Source of the DNA: Serpentinimonas barnesii | GTDB taxonomy: Bacteria > Pseudomonadota > Gammaproteobacteria > Burkholderiales > Burkholderiaceae_C | Assembly: GCF_000696225.1 (NCBI RefSeq) | Contig: NZ_BAWN01000006.1 | Span: forward strand, 95,100-159,099 | Reading direction: 5' to 3' | DNA length: 64,000 nucleotides | Shown: piece after piece, positions 57,053 to 64,000 of the stretch | Position numbering within the stretch: the first letter of the stretch is position 1 | How the letters are laid out: each line of letters opens with the position of its first letter | The notes under the pieces: generated by a model | Database searches by the model: none | The model's input: only the letters and a program-made list of their open reading frames with translations | What the model was told of the DNA's origin: nothing | Program-made: the position numbers and the translations under genes

Positions 57053-58912
57053 ATGGTTTTTGCTCTGCTCGACGACTGCGACGCCAGCGCCGCGCGGCCC
57101 AGCAGCCGGCTCTACACCGGGTTTGTGCGCGAACACCGCTGCACCGACCCGGCTGCGCTGCCCGCCCTCTGGGAAGCGGTGCAAGCCGACCAGCGCGCCG
57201 GCCTGCACGCGCTGCTGCTGGCCGACTACGAATGGGGCGAAGCGTTGGTGCTCGGGCACCCCTCAGTGGCCGACCCCGGGGCAGCGCTGCGCCTGCTGAT
57301 GTTCAGCCAGGTGCAGCAGCTGGCGCGCGCCGAGGTGGACGCCTGGCTGCAAACCCTGCCGGGGGTGGGCGCGGGTGCGGGCACGCTCGGGCTCGAGGAA
57401 AACCTCAGCGCGGCGGATTTTCATGCGGCGGTCGAGCGCATCCATGCGGCCATACGCGCCGGCGAAACCTACCAAGTGAATTTCAGCTACCGCCTGCAAG
57501 GCCACGCCTGGGGCGAGCCGGTGGCGCTGTACGCGGCCTTGCGCGCGCGCCAACCGGTGCCCTTTGGGGCGCTGCTGCAGTTGCCGGAGCAGCGCTGGCT
57601 GCTGTCTTGCTCGCCCGAGCTGTTCTTGCGCCATCAAGACGGGCTGCTGAGCGCACGGCCCATGAAAGGCACCGCAGCGCGCAGCCAGCCGGCCGCAAAC
57701 GGTGGCGGGGGCAGGGGCGACGACGACCTCGACCAAGCCCGCCACCTGCAGGCAGACCGCAAGAGCCGGGCCGAAAACGTGATGATCGTGGACCTGCTGC
57801 GCAACGACATTGGGCGCATCGCGCGCACCGGCAGCGTGCAGGTGCCGGCTCTGTTCGAAATCGAATCCTACGCCACCGTGCACCAGATGACCTCCACCGT
57901 GCAGGCCCGGTTGCGGCCCGAAGTGGGTTGGCCCGAGCTGTTGCGCGCCACCTTTCCTTGTGGATCGGTCACGGGGGCGCCCAAGCACCGCACCATGCAG
58001 CTCATCCGCGCCCTCGAAAACACCCCGCGCGGCCCCTATTGCGGCGCCATCGGGTGGATCGACGCCGCGCCAGCCGGCCAGCGCGTGGGCGATTTCTGCC
58101 TCTCGGTCGCCATCCGCACGCTCACGCTCGGGGCACCGCACCAGGGCAAGCGGCCGCTGCGCTTGGGGATCGGCGCCGGCATCGTCTATGACAGCGTGGC
58201 CGCCGACGAGCTGGCCGAGTGCCGCCTCAAGGCCCGCTTCCTAACCGACCTCGACCCGGGTTTCGATTTGTTCGAGACCCTGTTGCACCTGCCCGGCCAC
58301 GGTTTGCAGCACCTTGGGCTGCACTTGGCGCGCCTGGCGGCGAGCGCGCGCACGCTGGGTTTTGCCTTTGACCCCGACGCGGCGCTGGCGCTTTTGCAGC
58401 AAAGCGCAGGTGGGCTGCCCAGCGATTGCCCGGCCAGGGTGCGGCTGGCGCTTTCGCACAACGGCCGGCTCAGCCTGGTGCACGCCCCCTTGGCGGCGCT
58501 TGCGCCCGGTGTCGTCACGCTGTTGCTGCACCCCGAGCCGCTGCCGCTGCACGACCCGCTGGCTGCGCACAAGACCACGCGGCGCAGCCATTACGACGCC
58601 GGCATTCGCGCCGCCGAGCGCGCAGGCGCCTTCGACAGCTTGTTTTTCAACAGCGCCGACGAGCTGGTCGAGGGCGGGCGCAGCAACGTCTTCTTGCGCC
58701 TGGGCGGGCGCTGGTTCACCCCGCCCGTATCCTGCGGTGCGCTGCCCGGCATCCAGCGCAGCGTGCTGCTGGCCGACCCGGCCTGGGCCGCCAGCGAGGC
58801 GCGCCTGACCCGGTCCGACCTGCAGCGGGCCGAGGCCATCGTGGTTTGCAACGCCCTGCGCGGTGCGCTGCCAGCCCGCTTGCACGGTGCCGCCATCGCC
58901 CCAAGCGCCTGA
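57053..58912 (+). CDS. pabB: Fused aminodeoxychorismate synthase component I and aminodeoxychorismate lyase (PabB-PabC)
   Basis: This 619-residue fusion has the chorismate-binding domain at about 1-400 (GETYQVNFSYRLQG, LLSCSPELFLR, RPMKGTAAR with the catalytic Lys, RAENVMIVDLLRNDIGRI, FPCGSVTGAPKHRTMQLI, GIGAGIVYDSVAADE). A C-terminal PLP lyase domain begins near 405 (FDLFETLLHLPGHGLQHLGLHLARLAASA), with the PLP Lys in AAHKTTRRSHYDAG and FNSADELVEGGRSNVF. Together they make 4-aminobenzoate for folate. A Gly/Asp insert (about residues 217-225) interrupts the first domain. It begins 2 bp after the dehydrogenase gene. Confidence 0.93.
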   Translation: MVFALLDDCDASAARPSSRLYTGFVREHRCTDPAALPALWEAVQADQRAGLHALLLADYEWGEALVLGHPSVADPGAALRLLMFSQVQQLARAEVDAWLQTLPGVGAGAGTLGLEENLSAADFHAAVERIHAAIRAGETYQVNFSYRLQGHAWGEPVALYAALRARQPVPFGALLQLPEQRWLLSCSPELFLRHQDGLLSARPMKGTAARSQPAANGGGGRGDDDLDQARHLQADRKSRAENVMIVDLLRNDIGRIARTGSVQVPALFEIESYATVHQMTSTVQARLRPEVGWPELLRATFPCGSVTGAPKHRTMQLIRALENTPRGPYCGAIGWIDAAPAGQRVGDFCLSVAIRTLTLGAPHQGKRPLRLGIGAGIVYDSVAADELAECRLKARFLTDLDPGFDLFETLLHLPGHGLQHLGLHLARLAASARTLGFAFDPDAALALLQQSAGGLPSDCPARVRLALSHNGRLSLVHAPLAALAPGVVTLLLHPEPLPLHDPLAAHKTTRRSHYDAGIRAAERAGAFDSLFFNSADELVEGGRSNVFLRLGGRWFTPPVSCGALPGIQRSVLLADPAWAASEARLTRSDLQRAEAIVVCNALRGALPARLHGAAIAPSA

Positions 58913-59010
58913 GGCCTCCCCAGACCCATCCCAACCACCGTTACAATTCGCAAGTCAATCTGGCCCAGCGCACCTTGGTGCATTCGGCTAACATCAGGGG
59001 TTTCCCGGTG

Positions 59011-59086
59011 GGGTGCTTAGCTCAGTTGGTAGAGCGGCGCCCTTACAAGGCGTAGGTCGGCGGTTCGAACCCGTCAGCACCCACCA
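59011..59086 (+). tRNA. tRNA-Val (anticodon UAC)
   Basis: The acceptor stem GGGTGCT/AGCACCC, D arm GCTC...GAGC, anticodon loop CTTACAA (anticodon TAC), T arm with GGTTCGAACCC, discriminator A and encoded CCA (59084-59086) form a complete cloverleaf of 76 nt. It lies between pabB and ppiD. Confidence 0.97.
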
Positions 59087-59146
59087 CCACCACAGCCCCA
59101 CGCCGCAGAGCCCGGCGGTCAATCCCACGTTGCAGGCAGCGCCCAC

Positions 59147-61090
59147 ATGTTTGATTTTTTCCGCAACAACATCAAGTTCCTGATGGCGGTCCTGATGTTG
59201 CTGATCGTTCCGGCCTTTGTGCTGGTGGGCGTCGAAGGCTATGGCAACTTGGGCGACGACCCCAACGCCGTGGCGCGCGTCGGTGGCACCGACATCACGC
59301 GCAACCAGTGGGAAGAGCGGCACCGCAACCAGATCGATCAACTGCTGGAGCGAACGCCGGGCCTGCAGCGGGCCCAGCTCGACACCGAAGCCAGCCGCTT
59401 TGCCACGCTGGAGCGCATGATCGACGAGCAACTGCTCCTGCTCGCAGCCCAAGAAGGCCGTTTTCTGGTCACCGACCAACAACTCGCCGCCACGCTGGCG
59501 CAAGACCCCACCATCGCCCAACTGCGCCGCCCCGATGGCACGCTCGACCTGGAGCGTTACCGCCAACTGCTGGCAGGGCAGGGCCTGACCCCCGAGCAGT
59601 TCGAGGAATCGGTGCGGGCCGACCTGATCCGTCGCCAGTTGATCGAGGGCCTGGGCGTGACCGCTTTCGCGCCCCCCAAATTGGCTGAGCAGGCTTTGCA
59701 GCCCTTTTTGCAACGCCGGGAAATCCAGTTCACCGTGTTTCGGCCCGATGCGTTCCGCGCCGGGGTCGCCATTTCCGATGCCGACCTGCAGGCCTTCTAC
59801 GAGCAAAATCCGAACCTGTTCCAGTCGGCCGAACAAGTCGATGTCGAATACTTGGTGCTCGACCTTGAAACGGTGGCGCAGCGCATCACCCTCAGCGATG
59901 CCGATTTGCGCGCCCACTACGAGCAAACCCGCGCCCAGCTCGCGGCCAAAGAAGAACGCCGCGCCAGCCACATCCTGCTCACGCTGGAGCCCGGCGCCAG
60001 CCCCGAACAGCAAGCCCAGGTGCGTGCGCGGGCCGAAGAACTGCTGACCCAGCTGCGCCAAAACCCGGCCCGTTTTGCCGAACTGGCGCAGGCGCACTCG
60101 CAAGACCCTGGCTCCGCCACCCGGGGGGGCGATCTGGGCTTTTTTGCCCGTGGTGCCATGGTGCCCCCGTTTGAGCAGGCGGTGTTTGCGCTGCAACGCG
60201 GCGCCATTTCCGATTTGGTCCAGACCGATTTCGGCTTTCACATCATCCAGTTGGTCGAGGTGCGCCAGCCGCCGGCCGAGCCTTTTGAGGCGGTGCGCGA
60301 GCGTTTGGCGACTGAGCTGCGCCAGCAACAGGCGCAACTGCGCTTTGCCGAAGCGGCCGAGTCCTTCTCCAACCTCGTCTACGAGCAAGCCGACTCGCTG
60401 GCACCCGCCGCGCAGGCACTGGGCCTGACGGTCAGGCGCGCCCAGGCCGTGGTGCGCAGCGGCGGCACCCAGCCCGCCGGCCTTGCGCCCGCCTTGAGCA
60501 ATGAACGGCTGCTGCAGGCCCTGTTTGCCAGCGATTCGCTCACGCTCAAGCGCAACACCGAAACCATTGAAATCAGGGCCGGGCAACAACTGGTGTCGGC
60601 GCGGGTGCTCGCGCACCGGCCGGCGCAACTGCAAGCCCTGGACGCCGTGCGGCCCCAGGCGCGTGAGCAATTGCTGCAGCGCCGCGCGCTCGAGGCGGCG
60701 CGCACCGAAGGGCAAGCCCGCCTGGCGGCTTGGCGCCAAAACCCCGATGCAGCCCAAGGCCGTTTGTCGCCCGCAGTGGCCCTCTCGCGCACCGAACCGC
60801 AAGGGGCCCCTCCCGATGTGCTGCGCGCCGTCCTGAGTGCAGCCGCGCCCGCCGCCGACGCGCCAACTTGGGTTGGGGTTGACATGGGCCCCGATGGCTA
60901 CGCCGTGATCCGCATCAACCGCGTGCTCGAGCGCGCCCCCCCCGACGCCACGCGGGCCGGCTTGGAGCGCAACCAGCTCGCCCAGTTGTGGGCGCAAGCC
61001 GAAACCCAGGCCTATCTGCGGCTGTTGCGTGCGCGCTTCGAGGTCGAAATCCTGCAGCCGCGCCCGGCTGCAGCCGCCGCCGCGTCCTAA
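59147..61090 (+). CDS. ppiD: Periplasmic folding chaperone / peptidyl-prolyl isomerase PpiD-like
   Basis: The 647-residue protein is anchored by one N-terminal helix (about 12-35, [19 protein letters not shown]) with the rest in the periplasm. A SurA-N-like chaperone region ([25 protein letters not shown] ...) is followed by a parvulin PPIase domain near 270-365 ([16 protein letters not shown] ... [30 protein letters not shown]). A helical C-terminal part follows. It helps outer-membrane protein folding at the Sec exit. Length and order match PpiD. Confidence 0.94.
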   Translation: MFDFFRNNIKFLMAVLMLLIVPAFVLVGVEGYGNLGDDPNAVARVGGTDITRNQWEERHRNQIDQLLERTPGLQRAQLDTEASRFATLERMIDEQLLLLAAQEGRFLVTDQQLAATLAQDPTIAQLRRPDGTLDLERYRQLLAGQGLTPEQFEESVRADLIRRQLIEGLGVTAFAPPKLAEQALQPFLQRREIQFTVFRPDAFRAGVAISDADLQAFYEQNPNLFQSAEQVDVEYLVLDLETVAQRITLSDADLRAHYEQTRAQLAAKEERRASHILLTLEPGASPEQQAQVRARAEELLTQLRQNPARFAELAQAHSQDPGSATRGGDLGFFARGAMVPPFEQAVFALQRGAISDLVQTDFGFHIIQLVEVRQPPAEPFEAVRERLATELRQQQAQLRFAEAAESFSNLVYEQADSLAPAAQALGLTVRRAQAVVRSGGTQPAGLAPALSNERLLQALFASDSLTLKRNTETIEIRAGQQLVSARVLAHRPAQLQALDAVRPQAREQLLQRRALEAARTEGQARLAAWRQNPDAAQGRLSPAVALSRTEPQGAPPDVLRAVLSAAAPAADAPTWVGVDMGPDGYAVIRINRVLERAPPDATRAGLERNQLAQLWAQAETQAYLRLLRARFEVEILQPRPAAAAAAS

Positions 61091-61143
61091 GCCCTCTTTC
61101 TGTATTTTTCGCCCGCAAATCCGGCTATAATCTAAGGCTTGCG

Positions 61144-61219
61144 GTGGCTGTAGCTCAGTTGGTAGAGTCCAGGATTGTGATTCCTGTCGTCGTGGGTTCG
61201 AGTCCCATCAGCCACCCCA
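61144..61219 (+). tRNA. tRNA-His (anticodon GUG)
   Basis: The acceptor GTGGCTG/CAGCCAC, anticodon loop TTGTGAT (GTG), T arm GGGTTCGAGTCCC, discriminator C and encoded CCA (61217-61219) form a full cloverleaf. A G at 61143 can supply the G-1 that pairs with C73, the tRNA-His identity element. Confidence 0.96.
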
Positions 61220-61234
61220 AATTTTCAATTAATA

Positions 61235-61263
61235 ATCAAGGCCCTGCGGGCCTTGAATTGTTT
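61235..61263 (+). terminator. Rho-independent-type terminator after tRNA-His
   Basis: CAAGGCCC (61237-61244) and GGGCCTTG (61248-61255) form an 8-bp perfect stem with loop TGC, followed by AATTGTTT. The T tract is weak, but the stem and the position 16 bp after the tRNA fit a terminator. Confidence 0.6.
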
Positions 61264-61355
61264 CTGTGGATGCCCGGCATCTGCACAAACCACTACACCT
61301 CCGTCTCGCTGGATATGTGTGACTGGCTGATGAACCGCGGCCCAGCGGTGCAGGA

Positions 61356-61939
61356 ATGCGTCTGAACGCGGCATCGCTGCAACACGCAGCCGAATTGCTG
61401 GAACAGTCCGATGGCCTGATCATCGCGGCCGGTGCTGGGATGGGTGTGGATTCCGGTTTGCCCGACTTCCGGGGCAATGAAGGGTTCTTGAAAGCCTATC
61501 CCGCACTGGGCCGAGCCGGTTTGAACTTCTATTAAGTCGCTGCTCCACACACCTTCCAACGTGACCCACGACTGGCCTGGGGCTTCTATGGCCACAGGCT
61601 GGCCCTCTACCGAAACACCGTTCCCCATGCGGGCTTCGGCATCCTGCTGGCTGGATCGAACAACGGCAAGCCTTGCAGTTGAAACTTCTGCAGGCATGGC
61701 TGGCCAAAGTGGAGCGGCCCTTGGTGATTGAAATCGGTGCGGGCACATCGGTGGCCACTGTTCGGCATTTCAGCCACCAGGTCGTGAAATCTTGGGGTGG
61801 GCGGCTCATTCGCATCAACCCGACCGAAGCCGAGGTGCCGACGGCGCAAGACGTGGGGCTGGCTGGAGGTGCGCTGGAGAGCCTGAGCGTGATCAAAGTG
61901 CTGAAGCTGGATGGATCGCCTGACTACAATTCCCCATGA
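61356..61939 (+). pseudogene. Broken SIR2-family (sirtuin-like) deacylase gene
   Basis: ATG 61356 opens MRLNAASLQHAAELLEQSDGL then AAGAGMGVDSGLPDFRGNEGF, the NAD-binding start of SIR2 proteins, and hits TAA at 61532-61534. Another frame then reads RDPRLAWGFYGHRLALYRNTVPHAGFGIL, the following conserved part. The central His-containing catalytic and zinc region is deleted. The last ~85 codons (LQAWLAKVERPLVIEIGAGTSVATVRHF ... RINPTEAEVP) survive and end at 61939, overlapping the exonuclease start. A frameshift plus a deletion of roughly 80-100 codons explains it. No function is expected. Confidence 0.85.
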
Positions 61940-62553
61940 CCCGCATCGCCGTCATCGACTTCGAAACCACCGGCATGTCGCCCCCCTGCGGTGACCGGCC
62001 CACCGAAGTAGCCATCGTGCTGACCGAGCAGGGCCGGGTGCTGGAGCACTTCCAGAGCCTGATGAACCCCGGCATTTCCATTCCCAGCTTCATCAGCCAG
62101 CTCACCGGCATCAGCAACGCCATGGTGCGATCGGCCCCCAGTACCGATGCCGTGATGGCCCAAGCCGCCCGTTTTGTCGGCAACGCGCCCTTGGTGGCGC
62201 ACAACGCCTCATTCGACCGCAAGTTCTGGCAGGCCGAGCTGGCCCGCTTGGGGCTGTACAGCGACCACGCCTTTGCCTGCACCATGCTGCTGTCGCGCCG
62301 GCTCTACCCCCAAGCGCTCAACCACAAGCTCGGCACCTTGGCCGAACACTTGCGGCTGCCCCGCGAAGGCAAGGCGCACCGGGCCCTGTCCGATGCCCAG
62401 GTCACCGCCGCACTGCTCGGGCGCATCCAGCACGACCTGTGCGAACGGCACGGTATACGCCACGCGGACCACGATGTGCTGTGTGGCTTGCAGCGTTGCA
62501 CGCAAGCGGCGGTGCCAGCCTGGCTGAAAAAGCGTGCCCAAGTGGTGGCATGA
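61936..62553 (+). CDS. 3'-5' exonuclease, DnaQ-like (DEDDh)
   Basis: The 205-residue protein has the exonuclease motifs in order: IAVIDFETTG (Asp8, Glu10), LVAHNASFDRKFWQAEL (Asp), and HRALSDAQVTAALL (His and Asp of DEDDh). It resembles the epsilon/ExoX group and may proofread or trim single-stranded DNA. Its ATG overlaps the final codon of the sir2 remnant, so the two were probably a coupled pair before the pseudogene decayed. It is the last clear housekeeping-type gene before the cassette array. Confidence 0.9.
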   Translation: MTRIAVIDFETTGMSPPCGDRPTEVAIVLTEQGRVLEHFQSLMNPGISIPSFISQLTGISNAMVRSAPSTDAVMAQAARFVGNAPLVAHNASFDRKFWQAELARLGLYSDHAFACTMLLSRRLYPQALNHKLGTLAEHLRLPREGKAHRALSDAQVTAALLGRIQHDLCERHGIRHADHDVLCGLQRCTQAAVPAWLKKRAQVVA

Positions 62554-62941
62554 CGCACAAGCCCGAAGCCCGCCGCCACATGCACCCTGTCTGCCTCGTA
62601 GGCCGGGACATGTGCTACCCCGACGCCCGAGCACGTGGAGCGGTGATGGTCGCCCTCTGCAGCCCACCCGGGTTCCTGATGCCAGCCTGTGGCGTGAATG
62701 GCAAAGCATCCTCGTCGCGGGCGCCTGGCGCAAGGTGCTGGGCCGCACACGGAACGGGCCGTCGCGGACTACGGTGGGCGGCATGATCAGACTGTACCGG
62801 ATAGGTGTGCTTGCGAGGCCTAAGCTTCATGAAGACTGCGCAGTGCGCTGGGTGACGGTGGTCAGACCGGGGAGCAGCAGGTCAGCAACCGGGCAGCGTC
62901 GCCGGAGCGCGCGGAGGTGGAGCCGCAGAAGCCAGAGCGAG
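62554..62941. other. 388-bp stretch without a recognised gene, left flank of the cassette array
   Basis: I find no supported gene, tRNA or integron integrase here. The last ~75 bases (from about 62868) match the 3' part of the cassette at 63803-64000 (for example GGAGCCGCAGAAGCCAGAGC), so they are the tail of a truncated cassette ending at the first attC site. The stretch before that shows nothing I can name. Confidence 0.5.
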
Positions 62942-63003
62942 GCCTGGCGTTGAGGTTAACCGGCGGGCTGCAACGCTCGTCCGAGTTGAACCGCCGGTTA
63001 GGC
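62942..63003 (+). repeat. attC site 1
   Basis: R'' GCCTGGC (decayed from GCCTAAC), spacer, L'' GTTAACCGG, loop, L' CCGAGTTGAAC with extrahelical bases, spacer CGCCG, R' GTTAGGC (62997-63003). L'' pairs with L' in the usual asymmetric way. The same left half recurs undecayed at 63980. Confidence 0.8.
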
Positions 63004-63016
63004 GCTGGAGGGAAGG

Positions 63017-63244
63017 GTGTTCCGGCCTTGGAACGCTGCGGCGTTGCCGGAGATTATGGCTGTGGATGTGCAGGAAAGCAAGCTCGATGCGCCTGTTTCG
63101 TTTCACGAAGGACGAGCAGCATGCCAGCAACCAAGCAGCGCCGCCGGAGCGCGGGGGCATGGAGCGCCGAGACCCAGCCAAGACCTAACGTTCGAGTCAA
63201 GCCGCGACTCGCTTACGCGTTGTCGCTCTTGGACGGCTAGTTAA
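63017..63244 (+). CDS. Putative small cassette protein (copy 1)
   Basis: GTG 63017 follows GGAGGG at 63007-63012 at the very start of the cassette, a common layout in integron cassettes. The 75-residue frame reads VFRPWNAAALPEIM, then QESK ... PVSFHEGRAACQQPSS and continues through attC site 2; its stop (TAA 63242-63244) lies just across the cassette junction. A second cassette at 63816 codes for a related peptide. I know no family, and expression is unproven. Confidence 0.3.
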   Translation: MFRPWNAAALPEIMAVDVQESKLDAPVSFHEGRAACQQPSSAAGARGHGAPRPSQDLTFESSRDSLTRCRSWTAS

Positions 63245-63246
63245 AT
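63183..63246 (+). repeat. attC site 2
   Basis: R'' ACCTAAC (63183-63189), spacer GTTCGA, L'' GTCAAG..., central arm pairing GCGAC with GTCGC, L' CTTGGAC, spacer GGCTA, R' GTTAAAT (63240-63246). The recombination point would be after G63240. It also codes for the C-terminal end of BrnA on the minus strand. Confidence 0.85.
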
Positions 63247-63496
63247 TTCGCTCCACTTCCATGCGAAGCGCTGCGTTGATTCGAGACTGATAGCCAGCCC
63301 CTTTCGACTTGAAGAACTCCAAAATGTCCGCATCCAAACGAACAGAAGTAAGCACCTTCGTTGGAGTGGCTTGCGGCCCACGTCCACGCTTCAGTACTGG
63401 CGCACCCAACATATCCTCAGTCCATGCTGGATTGTCCGGGTCGTTGACCTTAGCCGAGGTTTTCTTTGGCAACTTGGCGGTAGTAGCTAGCTTCAT
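63197..63496 (-). CDS. brnA: BrnA-type antitoxin
   Basis: The 99-residue antitoxin has the ribbon-helix-helix region KVLTSVRLDADILEFFKSKGAGYQSRINAALRMEVE typical of BrnA, preceded by DNPAWTEDMLGAPVLKRGRGP. It overlaps brnT by 47 bases. The gene runs against the cassette orientation. Its last 13 residues (SRPRATTRKRVAA) and stop codon lie beyond the cassette junction at 63240/63241, in attC site 2, so they are supplied by the neighbouring cassette. BrnA normally binds BrnT and represses the operon. Confidence 0.9.
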   Translation of the reverse strand: MKLATTAKLPKKTSAKVNDPDNPAWTEDMLGAPVLKRGRGPQATPTKVLTSVRLDADILEFFKSKGAGYQSRINAALRMEVERNLTSRPRATTRKRVAA

Positions 63497-63731
63497 GTTT
63501 TTCTGCCATTCGCAGCGAGATCACGTGAGGCCCTTTGGGGCGCTCGGTGTAAACCATCACAACCACATCTGACTCCAGAAGACCGAAGCAGACCAAGCGC
63601 TCTTCGCCGTAGTCTTGCCGTTTGTGCTCGCGGGTCACTGTGAAGTGGTCCCAGATTGCATCGCATCCAACGAAGTCAAGCCCGTGGTTCTTGATGTTCA
63701 ACTTGCGCTTTGGTTCGTCCCATGTGAGCAT
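63450..63731 (-). CDS. brnT: BrnT-type toxin (RelE-like ribonuclease)
   Basis: The 93-residue toxin matches BrnT: LTWDEPKRKLNIKNHGLDFVGCDAIW, then TREHKRQDYGEERLVCFGLLESDVVVMVYTERPKGPHVISLRMAEKHE. The RelE-like fold carries conserved His, Arg and Glu. It is first in the operon, as usual for brnTA, with its promoter in the short stretch 63732-63770 inside the same cassette. Base composition is clearly lower in GC than the rest of the window. Confidence 0.92.
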   Translation of the reverse strand: MLTWDEPKRKLNIKNHGLDFVGCDAIWDHFTVTREHKRQDYGEERLVCFGLLESDVVVMVYTERPKGPHVISLRMAEKHEASYYRQVAKENLG

Positions 63732-63770
63732 GCTTGATTGTATCTACAAAATACTGAAGCGCAAGGTGAA

Positions 63771-63802
63771 ATTTAACGTTCGAGTTAAGCCGCAGGCTGG
63801 GC
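63771..63802 (+). repeat. attC site 3 (truncated)
   Basis: R'' ATTTAAC (63771-63777), spacer GTTCGA and L'' GTTAAGCCG are intact, but the distal arm is lost and only GCTGGGC (63796-63802), a decayed GTTAGGC, remains before the next cassette. It closes the brnTA cassette and may no longer recombine. Confidence 0.65.
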
Positions 63803-63815
63803 GCTGGAGGGAAGG

Positions 63816-64000
63816 GTGCTGTGGCCTTGGAACGCTGCGGCGTTGCCGGAGATTATGGCCGGGGCCTTGCAGGAAAGCAAGCGCGGTGAGCCTGTTCCGT
63901 TCCACGAAGGCCGAGCAGCAGGGCAGCAAACGGGCACTGCCGGAGCGCGAGGAAGTGGAGCCGCAGAAGCCAGAGCGAGGCCTAACGTTGAGGTTAACCG
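63816..64000 (+). CDS. Putative small cassette protein (copy 2, runs off the right edge)
   Basis: GTG 63816 follows GGAGGG at 63806-63811. The open frame reads VLWPWNAAALPEIM, then QESKRGEPVPFHEGRAAGQQ and GARGSGAAEARARPNVEVN, still open at base 64000. It resembles copy 1 at 63017, and its 3' part resembles the tail at 62868-62941. Some differences are synonymous, but too few to show selection. Function unknown; it may be a non-coding cassette. Confidence 0.25.
   Translation, partial: MLWPWNAAALPEIMAGALQESKRGEPVPFHEGRAAGQQTGTAGARGSGAAEARARPNVEVN
63980..64000 (+). repeat. attC site 4, left half at the window edge
   Basis: GCCTAAC (63980-63986) followed by GTTGAG and GTTAACCG repeats the left half of attC site 1, with an undecayed R''. 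The right half is outside the window, so the array continues. Confidence 0.75.

Larger units (their letters stand above)
62942..64000 (+). mobile_element. Integron-type gene cassette array without visible integrase (runs off right edge)
   Basis: Four attC-like sites (62942-63003, 63183-63246, 63771-63802, and from 63980) punctuate about 1.06 kb, all in the same orientation. Two are complete, with R''(RYYYAAC)-spacer-L''-loop-L'-spacer-R'(GTTRRRY) architecture. The cassette starting GTTAAAT at 63240 ends with ATTTAAC at 63771, its exact complement, as expected when one cassette's two ends formed one attC. Cargo is brnTA and a repeated short cassette. No intI is in view, so it is part of a chromosomal integron or an integrase-less cluster. 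Confidence 0.8.

Noticed and set aside
62439..62953. Plus-strand frames between the exonuclease and attC site 1 considered as a cassette gene
   Set aside because: They overlap the exonuclease end or the cassette tail, lack a ribosome binding site, and show no motif.
62882..63181. 99-codon minus-strand frame in the first short cassette, with a similar 61-codon frame at 63744-63929
   Set aside because: The two share segments (HNLRQRRSVPRP), but this follows from DNA similarity of the repeated cassette; orientation is against the array and there is no ribosome binding site. The plus-strand frames are slightly better supported.

Overview
The window is high-GC, densely packed bacterial DNA. Gene content and order point to a betaproteobacterium of the order Burkholderiales, most likely family Comamonadaceae. 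The supporting signs are the dnaX-ybaB-recR block, the earP-efp pair with an arginine-type EF-P, glnD next to map, a complete propionyl-CoA/methylmalonyl-CoA block, and copies of a G+C-rich intergenic repeat of a kind I associate with this family. A complete seven-gene Mrp Na+/H+ antiporter operon and a type II sulfide:quinone oxidoreductase suggest a life with sodium, high pH or sulfide. This is inference, and the genus cannot be fixed from the window.

Layout. 1-2143: 3' part of dnaX (with an A9 slippage site), ybaB, recR. 2199-3891 (minus): sulfide:quinone oxidoreductase and a small membrane protein. 4130-7860 (minus): pstSCAB phosphate importer with a Pho-box-like site. 8060-10264: ligA. 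10285-10443: two copies of a 73-bp repeat. 10449-14029 (minus): glnD and map. 14053-15323: a small tRNA-Arg-linked island holding a phd/vapC toxin-antitoxin (TA) pair. 15378-17888 (minus): a PAS-GGDEF-EAL protein. 17954-28392: GntR regulator, methylmalonyl-CoA mutase, vapBC plus a PIN-like protein, meaB, pccB, a mazEF-like pair, pccA, and a VOC-family epimerase whose N-terminus is repeat-derived. 28465-34642: a small lipoprotein and sucA-sucB-lpd. 34665-42456: zapE, prlF-yhaV, dnaB, a thioesterase, a nitroreductase, a 2-hydroxyacid dehydrogenase and a diguanylate cyclase. 42601-48285: mrpABCDEFG. 48305-51199 (minus): a LOG-family protein, efp and earP. 51331-54943: uvrC, pgsA and an EamA transporter. 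55203-55891: a phd-vapC pair. 55965-62553: a tartrate/malate-type dehydrogenase, fused pabB-pabC, tRNA-Val, ppiD, tRNA-His, a sir2-like pseudogene and a DnaQ-like exonuclease. 62942-64000: an integron-type cassette array with attC sites and a brnTA cassette; it runs off the right edge.

How the genes fit together. PccA/PccB, the epimerase and the B12-dependent mutase with its GTPase MeaB turn propionyl-CoA into succinyl-CoA, the product of the neighbouring 2-oxoglutarate dehydrogenase complex. A divergent GntR regulator shares a promoter region with the mutase gene. Two TA modules have been inserted into this block without breaking it.

The most unusual features are six type II TA modules in 64 kb, several translationally coupled to or squeezed between housekeeping genes; a vapB-vapC-PIN-like-meaB chain of four overlapping genes; and the integron array, where the BrnA antitoxin reads out of its own cassette and takes its last 13 residues from the attC site of the cassette before it.
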